Shown piece by piece: positions 35,201 through 47,200 of a stretch of DNA of 64,000 nt (positions are counted from its first letter, which is position 1; each line of letters opens with the position of its first letter). Position numbers and translations under genes: made by a program. Origin of the DNA: Sebastes aleutianus (taxonomy: Eukaryota; Chordata; Actinopteri; Perciformes; Sebastidae); contig CAKAKS010000291.1 of NCBI GenBank assembly GCA_916700875.1, forward strand, positions 124,001 to 188,000, in the 5' to 3' direction. Below the pieces are notes generated by a model. That model was not told where the DNA came from. It saw nothing but the letters and a program-made list of their open reading frames with translations, and did not search any database.

Positions 35201-38200
35201 CATTTAAATATTGATTTGAGATTACATCAGCCAGCTCTAGTTTATATGTAGATAAAAAAGTAAAGTAATGGCTTAATTAATGGTTAATACATCATTTACC
35301 AACGCTTTATAGATCAGATAAAAGCCATTAATAAGTAGCCTACCACTTTTGGGTTGCCAGGTTAAAAACCAATGAGGGTAAGCCAATAATCTGTGGTGGG
35401 TGAACAAAAACGGTACTCAAGTAAAAGTATTATTACTTTACTAAAACTACTGATGCCAACATTTGTTTTGAATCAAAGCAAATATTTACAGAAATACAAT
35501 CATTTATTTCCTAATCATTTGAATGTGTTTTTATGCGGAAAACATAGGCTGCATCATTTGTAGTGTGTGCACAAAGAGACTGTGAGAGAACAAAGAACTT
35601 GAGTTAAATAAATAATTACATATTTTCATTCTGTTAATGTCACAGTTAACGAAGGCTGTGAAATTAATGTTTTCTCAGATTCACGGTGGAATTAGGAAAA
35701 GATGTGCATGTGCCTCTTCTGAAGGAGCCGTTTCATCTTCTGCCACGATGAACTGAACTGAACTGAACTGTAGTCAGTTGAAAGGGGGGTCATGAAGGGG
35801 GTGGGGCCACACCTCCGCTGCTATGATTGGCTAGTAGGCCTCCTCGCTCTCGCTGTCGCGCGTGTGAGCTCAGGTGAATGTAAAATGTATTTATAGCTAA
35901 ATGTATCAGTAAGAGTAGCCCAGTGTAACTGAGTAGAAGTACATATCTTTCATCGCAAATGTACTCGAGCAAGAGTAAAAAGTATATTGAAAAACAACAA
36001 CTCTTATCTTAAAAAATGAGTACAAGTAACGGAGTAAATGTAACTTGTTACTACCCACCACTGCCAATAATAAAAGATGTTGAGTTTCTAATAATTCATA
36101 AACTCTGCAGTTACAAATGTGACTCATGTTATTAATAAAGGATCTAGAAGGTGAAATTGTTTTATACTGCTGAAGTGCACCAACCCCAGAAAAACTGAAT
36201 ACCATGTTATGAAGAGGCTGAGATGGTGAGATGCTGGTTCACTAAAAAGGAATGTGAATTGCTTGCATATAAAAGTCATGGTATGGATATCATGCAGGCT
36301 GCCTGGGAAGGTCAGTAGTAAAGTATTTCAGCGTTGAGAGGGTTGTCAGTAGACCGAGAGCTTTTACACCACAAATACGTCAGCTGCTGCCATCATCATC
36401 GTCATCATCATCATCATCATCATGGATGTTGGTGACGGGGGAGCTTTTAGGAAAGGAAAGACGCAGCGCAGATGAGAAAACGAAAAAGAACAGACTTACA
36501 CCAAGTTGCTGAGTGATGCAAGATTAAGTTGTTGTTGTTGCTGCTGCTGTTGTTGTTGTTGCTGTGCTTGCTGTTGTTGCTGCTGCTGTTGTTGCTGGGA
36601 AACAGCCTGCTGTTGCCATGATGTTGGCAACAAGCCGCCAGGTGACGCCAGAGCGTGTAAAGCAGTGATGTCTGCACTGGTCAGCTGGTACTCTGAGAGA
36701 AGACAAAGGATAAAAAAAAGTCACAATGTAAAGCTCTTTAAGTTCTTCATTAAAATTCTCTGGGATGCATTTTATTTTTTATTCTGTCAGTTTTAAATTT
36801 GTTTTCCTTTTTTGACTGAACCTTGGAGGTAAAATAATATATCCAGTATTTTGTATTTTAAAGCCACCTGGTGCTAGTTCTAGCTATTTTGGCTCCCGTG
36901 TGTTCAGTTCACCTGTGTTGTACGCTGTGGGTATGGCGGAGAAGGGCAGCCCCTGTGCCAGGAGGCTCGGTGTGGCCACAGAGACTACCGGTGTGGTGAG
37001 GCTTTGTGCCACCTGGACTCCTGCTGCCAGCCGCTGGGCGTTCTGCCAGAAGAGGACACCGACATGTTAGTCACAGTAGAAACAACGTGGCCTTTTCACA
37101 CGTGGCCTCAAGCTAAAAGACTTATTTCGATAATGTAAAGTCTGACATGCTGGGAAATGACAATGTACATATGGCTTGATTCCTAATGATGTATTGAGTC
37201 AAGTAAATCTCAAAGTCACGTGGATTTACTGTCAGGAGGTTCTTGATGTCATGCATCAAAAACAGGTTCCTTGTTTTGAGTGCGCCATAAAACAGATGTA
37301 TTACATTAAAGGCAATTTATTCAACAATCAGATATAATTATATAACATTTTTTAAAGTTTTTTTTGTCAGGCAATTTATGCCTTTATTAGATAGCGACAT
37401 TGAGAGATGAGGAAATTAGGGGAGAGAGTGACAGACACTGACCATATTGCAGTTCATAGTCAACTCCTTAACACTAAGGCCACCCCGTGGGTTTATTTTT
37501 TTAACAAGACTTCAAATTAAAGCACAATTTAACTTAATGTGTCATATTCACTACTTATGCATGCATTTTTTAACAAAATCTATCATTTTTAATTCTTCTG
37601 CAATGTCTAGAATATGTTCACAAGAAATGTTTATGTTTCTCATCGACTATATAATACTATCAAGGGCTGCAAAAAAACAATTATTTTCATTATCAATTAA
37701 TCTGCCCATTATTTTCTTGATTAATCACTTAAATCGCTTGCTTTACAAAATGTCAGAAAATTGTAAAACGTCTGTCACAATGTCCTGAAACCTAAGTTGA
37801 CTTATTCAAATTCCTTGTTTTGTCCGACTAACAGTCCTCAACATATAGATATTCAGTTTACTATCACAGAAGAGCAAGAAAACCAGCAAATATTCACATT
37901 TAAGAAGCTGGAAACAGTGAATTTTTTATTTATTATAATTGTTTTTTCAGATTAATTCTCTGAAGAATCGATTCATTGACTAATTATTTCGGCTCTAACA
38001 CTATCTACTATACTGTACAAACAGTACATGCTGTATTTTATATACTACTTTTTTAGATTTAAATCTACAGTCTTACATTAAATAATAACTGTATAGTCGT
38101 CCATACAGATCAAGACAAATACTGGAAGTTATCTTCAACTATTGTGACCCAGATCTTGTTTGACTTTTAATTGAACATGCAGCTGATCTCATGTTTCTCC

Positions 38201-41200
38201 AGTGGATGTCACTACAGGCCCGACAGTATGTTGCTTGGGTGCACTCCGGTTGATCAGCTTTTTATGTTTCAATCATTCATTTTTAGAGAACAGGGTACAA
38301 ACCTGATGCTTGCTCAGTGTTTGTACATTAAGTCAGTCATTTAGATGACAAAATATCGAGTGTTTCTCCAAACCAGGTGCCACAGACATGCTGATAAATC
38401 TGTGAAACTGCTACCATGAGGTTTTATCATCATGCACCTGCGCTGAAAGACACAAATCTCTGAAGTAGCACGACACTCTGGAGTCTGGTTCAGCTGAATT
38501 ATAACACGGATAAAAAGCAAACTGAGGTCCTTTGTAAGAGAAAAAATAAAAAAAAGGTCCTGCATACAAAAAGCCAAAGATGCGATAATTCTGGTCTGAA
38601 ATTACTCTCTTGAATTGTAAGACCATGTGAATGCAGATCATCCTGAGAGGAAACATTGGCTGAATTTACAGAGAGAGAGAGGAGATAGACCAGAGAGAGG
38701 GGCCAGATTCAATTAACTGCCTTTGTGAAGAAGTGAGGAGGGGCGGCAGGGTGAGAGTGATGAAAATGAATCACTATCCTCTGGAAAATGAGATTCTTGC
38801 CTGTCAACTTTGAGTGGAATTGTAAAAGGGGGGCGACTGACAATCAGCACCAGAACGCAGCAGCCATCATCCCTCTCTCTCTCAGTAAATTCAGCTTAAA
38901 TTAAAATGTGGTTTTATAGGATAACAAGCTTTCTCAAATCAGTAAGTTGTAGCCGGCCTACTGTACTTTTTAAAAATTATTTTATCTGGTGTATATAATA
39001 TTGTAGGGCAAGTGTAATCTGTAGGGGTGCATTTTCATTATGGATTAATTGGCCCATTTTAGCAATTAATTGATAAAGAAAATAGTGAAACATTTTGGTT
39101 ATAATTTCCCAGAAGATAAGGTGACATAGATATTTAGTTTATTCTGATATATGACAGAGATAAGCATCAAATCCTCACATTTGACAGGCTGAAATCAGAA
39201 AATATTCAGCATTTTTGCTTGAAAATTAGTGAAACTATTGAAGGGGACCTAATATGCATATTTTCAGGTTCATACTTGTATTTGGGGATTCTACTAGAAG
39301 ATGTTTACATACTTTAATGTTCAAAAAATGCTGCAAAAACCTCTTTTCACCCTCTGCCTGAAACACTCTGTTTGAGCTCCTGCAAGATGCAGATTAGGAG
39401 ACGCACAATCCTGAAGTACAAATGCCTTTAATGTAATGCCAGATTTTGAACATCTCTACTTGACAATTTTGATGGAAGGTGAAAATGAGTGTCAGTGATT
39501 GTGGAACATGCTCCGCGGCGCTTCGCACCACAATGCCAAGTGAAGAGACACCCATGCTTTAAGTGGTATCATATGATGATGTAAATGGGCCCGGTTCAAA
39601 ACTGACGGGATCACTTAAAGACAATTCTGCTAAAGCACTGATAACTGTGGAGGTCTGTTTTTCTAGATTATCACTGCGAAGATCATGATCCTAACAACAC
39701 AATCATGAGCCCTGAATCACATGCAGTCAGGTGGGAACCACAAGCTGAATACCATCCCAAGAAATGTCAGTGGAGCAAGACCAAAACAATGAGTATCTGT
39801 TGTACAGTATTGTAACCATGCTAATAATGTGTGGACTGTCGATAGCCATCGACTCATGCGAGTGACTGACGTGGGGAAAATCACCTCGTTTACCAATTCC
39901 AGCTCATCCTCTGTCTGCAAAGGGTTGTAAGTAACAGATTATATTAGTAACTAAAAATCAATAAGGATAAATAAGTAAAAAAATACATAAATAAAACTAC
40001 TTACTGTAGTTTGGCAGACTACTTTTAAGTTACCTATGAAATAAATCAATGTATGCTAATTGTTACAGTAAATGTGTGGGACCTGAAATCACAGGAGACA
40101 GCACAAAACCACAAGGTCCATTTGTCATCAGTTCTGCAGCTTTTGGTCAAATAACAAGATCTTCTTCGACACTTTTCTACAAGGTCAAGAATAAATAATC
40201 AATCTCAACGTTTAAGCCAACATGAACAAGTCCTTAAACCTGCAGTAACTGTTTTTTGGGGGCACTCAATACTAACATCTTTTCACTTTATAAAATTGAT
40301 ATGGTGAACGTGTTAGCAAACCGATGCCTACTCATACAGCTAGAAGACACGGAGCAACTGTCACTGGTCACTTGACGATTGTCAATATTCCCTTCTCATG
40401 GGTCCCGTCTCATATACAAGAAGTCATGTGATCCATTGTGAATATAGAAATATTGCAGGTTTGAAGTGTGCGGTAAAATGGAAATTTGTAGTGGGCAAAC
40501 TGCTTAGAGGATTGTGTGGTATAATCAAAAGCTCCAGAACAGCTATTAAATGGACCACGCTTGTTATAGCTTGTTAAAGGGATAGTTTGGGTGTTCTGAA
40601 GTGGGGTTTTATGTACTTGTATTACCCACAGTAGATGTCGGCATGCCCCCAGTTTGGAGAAGCAGACAGGAGTTACCGCAAGGAACCAAAGCAATGTACT
40701 GCTGTGGACGGGGCCGGCAGCAAAACGTATTTTTAGCCACCTAAAAAAACATCAATATCACTTTAAGTGTACGCTATATTTAGAATATTTTCGCCGGTAT
40801 ACGGTCTATGTTTGCGACACGGGGAACTGAAGCCGTTATCTATGCTCTTGCCAAAGCCACCAGACTCCATTGAAAAAAACTGTAATTTTACTTGGCAGAA
40901 CACGGGAGTTGCTGGTCTACCATTGCCTCAATCGGTTAGTGTTATTGTGTGACTTTGGTTAGTTCGGATTCACCAAAGTCACACAATAACTCAAACAAAC
41001 TAACCGATCAAGGCAGCGGTAGACCAGCCACTTCCATGTTCTGCGAGGTAAAATTACAGTTTTTTTCAATGGAGTCTTGTGGCTTTGGCGAGAGCATAGA
41101 TTGATACCAACGGCTTTAGTTCCCTGTCGCAAAGGGCTGTCTGATGGCAAGGTAAATTGTCGAAAATACTCTAAATATAGCGTACACTTAAACTGATATT

Positions 41201-44200
41201 GATTTGTTTAGGTGAGCCTTTCTTTTAGGTGGCTGAAATACATTTTGCTGCCGGCTGTCTACTGTCCACAGCAGTACATTGCTTTGGTCCTATGCAAAAA
41301 CTCCTGTCTGTTTCTCCAAGCTTGGCGCGAGCCGACCGTCATCTACTGTAGGTTATACACCGACTATGGATAAGTACATCATACAACCCCACTTTAAAAC
41401 ACTCGAACTATCACTTTAATGTGGGTGCATGTTTAGTTAAGGTTATGAGAAATCTCATCTGTATGTCAGTAGGAGTTGGCTGATTCATCCGAGACTTTGC
41501 TGACTTTGCCAGAGTAAATAATGAGATGTTGAACGTAGAGTGGAGAGCACAAATCAATGCTCTCGGGTCTTTACTAAATACACAAAAATTATGGCAAACA
41601 GCCTCTAACAGACTGTTTATCTTCTATATAAACAATACAAATTGTTTAATATAATATACATTTCAATTCCCAATGTTTTTGTATATTTTTCCATCTCATT
41701 CATTGGCCGGTGAAGGCATGCTTTTTCTGAGATAAAATGAAAATAATTTCTATCCCCTCATGGGACTCAACAAATCTTCTGGGTTTCAGGTGTCTTGGTT
41801 TTCTCGATGTTTGTAAGATCCTTACTTTTTAATCATCCAAGTGACTAAGCGTGTTAACAGAAAGGTATAAAGGTGCACTTTTTCATTGTATAAGGTTCAA
41901 AATGTGAACTAGAAAGGACCCAGGCAGCACAAGTTCGGCTTGGTTAAGCTCACCATCTGCATGAGGCTCTTTCCGCCCTGTGAGGTGATGACTCGGAGGT
42001 CTGGCTTGCGGCTGGTGACCATCTGGGGGCTGGGAGGTGGGGGTGGAGACTTGGCCGGAACTACTTTCCCCAGACTGTTGCCGTTGGAAACGGTGAGGAG
42101 GCCTGGGGAGGCCCTGGCACTGTTGTATCCATTAGCTGCGGGGAGAAAAGGTGCGAATGGACAGAAATCAATAGGAAAATCAAACAGGTGAATGCAATCA
42201 GCGGGGTGCGGAAACTGTGTGCACTCAAAGTTGTGTTGAAATAATCCTCCACAGCTTTCTTTTTATTCTATTCTGAGACGCGCTAATTTACAGATGGCAA
42301 CATCGACAGAATAAAGCTGTTTGTAAAAGCAAACGTCACCTCATCAGGAGTAAATATAAGCTAATAACTAAAAAGATGATTTCAGAATCTTTTTGTATTG
42401 GTGATTATTGGACATGATGTCAAGACAAATGTATTCCCTCTATTAAAATCTTACAATATCAAATATGATTTGGGAGCCAAAAGACTTAATAAATGGACCA
42501 TAACGTGCCATAATGTTAAAAAGTGAGCTGCTGGGAATCCCATGCATGCCTGTTGATGTTACTGGTGGCATCCCCTGATCTCTCCACGGCACAATCACAG
42601 ATGGTGCAGAGGAGGAGAGGAGAGGAGGAACCTTGGAAAGGATTTTTGATAAATACTCTAATACAGACCAGATACCAGAGGAATTCTTAGCAATAAAAAA
42701 GAAGCAAATAACATAATAATAAATAATAAACCAAACTCAGGATCGGAACAAATATAGTAGCAGAGTACTCACGGACTGGACTTGGGCATCCTCCATTTGA
42801 ATTATTCAGCTCGCCTCCAAGAAGAGCACCTATTGAAAAAGGATGAAAAGGATGAGAATTAAGAACCAAAACAACACTAGAGGCTTTCACATTGTCTGAA
42901 ATATAGTAGTTTACTGTACACACTTCTGTTATTTCTGATAAGATCTGAAAAATAAGGAAGCAACAACGTATTGGAACTTGTACCGGCATACAACCTGCTG
43001 CAGCTCTGAAAAGACTAATATGCAATATAATCAAAAACGTCTGTTTCCGAGGTCATCAATGAGCTTTCAATCTAAACAAATTCTAAATATTTTACTACAA
43101 ATTGTTAACGGAAATCCATAGCAATGTGTATATGTGTGTAAATTTTACATTTATACACTGGAGAAAATGCCAAGTCCACCAACAGTACACACCAATATAC
43201 ACTTAATCATTTTAACTACTATATTTTTTTTATCCTATCCTATATATTTATTTTTTCTTATTTTCTAATTACAATCATTATTATTTATAGCCTTTTTTTT
43301 ATTTTTTTTTACAACAGATTACTACTAGACTAGAGTATGCCAGAAAAAGAACCACACTTTGTCACTTCATGGGTCTTGTGCAGATCGGATAGCTACCGGA
43401 TCTCAAAAAAAGCTAAAGTGTAAATGCATCCAGAAGCATTAAAGACGTAAAGACGATAAAACTTTAGTCGCGCTCAAAGTTCATAAATGTGATTCATTCA
43501 TGCGTATGTGTTAGGTCATGAATAGTTGTTGGCTAATTCTGCTAAACTGTTATTGTTGTAACTAAACTGCTTAAGTGCAGAAGATATTATTCCTCTAATA
43601 GCTTCATATGCATTACCACCACCTTCTGGACTGGTGGCGTGCCGACCCTTGTGTGAATGCAGCCAGGATAAGATGAGATTGCAACCAGATTTCTGATCTG
43701 GCTAAGGGAGACGCATGCATGTGACTAAGTGTAAATTAAAATGTCTTAAATCTCATCTGGATTTTATGCAGATACGATGCACTTGACATGACAAGTGTAA
43801 AAGTAATAGATAATGAGAAGCCAAACTTACTGACTCCAGTTCTTCAATGTTTAATATGAGGCTGATACAGCTATGAGCTAATAATTTAAAGGTTATACAA
43901 AAGTTCCCAGTTGGAGGAGTGCAGCAAATGTCACACACTGCAGATTAGTCCAGGGCCGAGGAACTAATCAGCTCTTTACATATAATGATGCTACATACAA
44001 TATCCACTGCATGTCTATGAAAGAATCACAACTGATAACAATATATACTACATTACAATGTTATCCTTGAGGAGGTAAACATGAGGAAGAGCAGATAGTG
44101 TAGAAGTAGAAAAATAATATGACTACATTAGAAGTATTTCGTATTTTTCTCGTGTTGGAAATATCTCTTTCCAAAAGTAAGAGGCTGCTCGACGGTTTAC

Positions 44201-47200
44201 AGTCTGTTTCTGCTGGTATTCATTAAGTGACGACTGACGTCTTGCCACACTAGGCAGAGTATCACTCGCTCACCTGCACTGGCTGGTCGCTGTGGCAACC
44301 CAGGAGACACCGTATTTCTCTGAAGAGCCGGTTGCTGTGGCGACAGGAGGTGGGTATCCGTGAGCGATGATGATGTTACATAGGAGGTAGTTACCAGTGC
44401 GTTGCCAGGGTTAGTGAACTGCAGTGTGCTTTGATTGGACGCCTGGACTGTGACAGGCATGGAGAACGTCTGGGTCGGAGCGGTCGACTGCTGCAAAGTG
44501 GGAAGAGAGAATTCCAGTTTTAGTCTTCGTCGTACGACAACTGCTAACTGCTAACCGCTCCATCTCCGCTTTTCAGCCAGCATATTTGCACACATGTGTA
44601 CAGTGTCTTTGGTAAGCTAAAATGGTTGTCAAAAGCTAATATAATTCAAAACGATGTTTCCGTTGGGCTCTAATTGCAGATACGCAACACAAATTTCAAA
44701 ATGTATTTTACTGTTCTAGCTCAGCAAAATGTACAGTTAAGCCTATAGTTGTTTGATCACCACATCCCTTTAGATCTGAAAGATTGCTTTCTTTACATCC
44801 ACAGAGCTTTCAGAAAGGTGCTGAATAAAAAGTATGGATTTTCCTAAAAATAATTATTGATTGTGAATTGATCATTTTAAAAAATGTTGACGTGTCCAAA
44901 ATAATTGCTTTGTTTATCTCAGTGGAAGATATCTGATGTTTGGTTCCCACTTCTAACAAAGCGTGTGAGCCAATAATATAACGACGTTGGTATCACGTGA
45001 TGTCTCTGTGTCGTCGGGGATCAAGTTGCCAGCAACTGATAAATGGCTGAGTTTGACGGTAAGCGCCCGGCTTCACTCGGGTACCCATTGTGCTCGGCGA
45101 TAAAGGAGGCTGCCTCTGCCACACTGACACTGGTGTCACCATCAGACTGCAGAGTATGAGAATATTTACCGTGACAACTGACGTAAGCACATAATTTAGC
45201 TGTCTTAGCTTAATCGACCAAACCACAATAACATAAAATTACAATTTGGCATATTTAAACAAAACCAACAACAACTTCCAACAGCCATAATCCTTACAGC
45301 CTTAACGGATGTGTTGTCACTGGTTAGATTGTCAAAAGGAGAAAAATAACAGCTTCAATCCCTGAGGAGCTACGATAGCGTCTTAGTGGCGGTTGCGTCC
45401 AGTTACCAAACGTTATAGTTTCCTCAAACAATGTAGAATGAAAATGTGCATCAGAGGTGATTTAGAAGAGGGTGGTCGACAGAAATATACGTGAAATATA
45501 GGTTTATTTTGACTGATTTTGACTGTTGGTGATTGTTGGAAAGACTAACCAAGACGGTTTTGGTGAGTTTTATTTTGTTTCTGTCGAGTTTGAATGAGGA
45601 GTGCGCACTGCACACACACCAAATATAGGCCGAAAGCTACATGTTGCGAAATGACTTCATTACTCTACCAAGAAAGATTCATCACTTGACATGAAAGCCA
45701 AAACAAAACGTTCTGTTCATATATCTGTTATCTCCTATGATGATCAAAAGTGTCTATTCTTCTGCAAAAAGACCCAGTGAAAAATAGTGTGAAACAACCA
45801 GTTAGAGGAACTTCACCCCAGTAGCTGTTTCCTGTCGGCACTCAAGCCAAACACAAAATAATAACAGACAAATGTTTGACCAACAAGTCTACAGTCGAGA
45901 GAGAAGCAGAACAAACAGTAATTACGATATACTAGAAGACTTACTCCGTAGCGTTTGAAGAGAACATCCAGGTCCTCTGTGGTCTTACGGTACTTGTCAT
46001 CATTTAGGGGACTTTGGTCGATGGAGTCTTCACCGTCCGGCTCTGGACTGTCACAGCCGTTGAAGCCTTTCTTTCTCAAAGTCTATGAAAGTTAAAAAGA
46101 AAGCGAGAGCAGTGTAAAAGGCAGTCACTTTAGTTGCTTGAAACCAGGGATGTCCCTATTGAGTTTTCTTTTAGTCCCCAAACCCCGATCTGGTATCTCC
46201 AATACCAAGTCCGATCTGATACTCATATTTATCTAAATGTTGATTAAAGATGTATCCGTCACATCACCACACCACCTGAGGGATGAGCCGAAACTCAGCT
46301 AAATGGTGACTACTTATGTGTCTCTTGATCCTGGTGTTTTTAGTGAAACACCTGATTCAATCACTTGTACAAATGGTGGTCACAATTTTACCAGATTACA
46401 TGGAAAACACCTGTATATGTGATGAAGCTCATGCTGCCTCTAGTGTCACTAAGTTTGTGTGGAGTTTTATAAACCAACCAGATAAGTTCCCAGATATTCT
46501 CTGGCTTCCACTTTTAAGAGGAAGCTGTTAACGTCCATAAATACTAACTGGCTTCTTATCTCTGTTTTACGGTAAGTCTCCCTGTAATAATAAATGTTTC
46601 ATCACAGGAAAACATTTCTTTAGATGACCTAAAACTCAATGGTAACTGTCAATCTTAGCTAACTCACTTGTAACACAAACTCTGCCGATGTGATGGATTT
46701 ACCTCAATAATGTCTGCATTGGTCCGGCTCTCGTGAGGCTCGTTGTACTCTGTGTATTTGAGCAAGACCTTGTCCATGTCAGTGCTGGCATACTGGAACA
46801 GCTTGTTGGCGTGGTTGAAGATGATCAGAGCGATCTCGCAGTCACACAATACACTCAGCTCGTAGGCTTTCTTCATCAAGCCAAACTTTCGCTTTGTGAA
46901 TGTCACCTGAGAGAAAACGGCAGAGGAAGTTTGGGAGGGGGAAACAGGGTAGAGGGTGGGGAAAAAACAAAAAAAAGGTATGTGAGTACACACCCTTTAT
47001 TAAAAACTCAAAACTCGCTGAAGGTCTGAAATACCGGCATACAACTTGACGTTTTCCGTGTAAAGCTTTCTCACTTTTCCTCTATTTTCCAGTCTCTCTT
47101 TCTCAGGGTTAACACTCTGCTATTGAGATAAATATTAATATTATTTTTAGATCTTCTGTGATAAACACACAAAGAGGTCTAGACTTGCAAATCAAAATGA

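Larger units (their letters stand above)
32283..36499 (-). other. mef2d: mef2d last intron
   Basis: It holds the partial family B element, the hAT element at 35391-36063 and an (ATC)n run at about 36385-36421. Short open frames within show no domain. Confidence 0.7.

Noticed and set aside
36506..36796. Poly-cysteine open frame on the plus strand
   Set aside because: It is antisense of the mef2d CAA/CAG tract, with no independent support.
45000..45226. GC-richer stretch in the mef2d intron with a possible exon on the minus strand, considered as alpha2
   Set aside because: The conceptual peptide (SDGDTSVSVAEAAS..) does not resemble any MEF2 alpha exon and ends in a stop; it is more likely part of a repeat.
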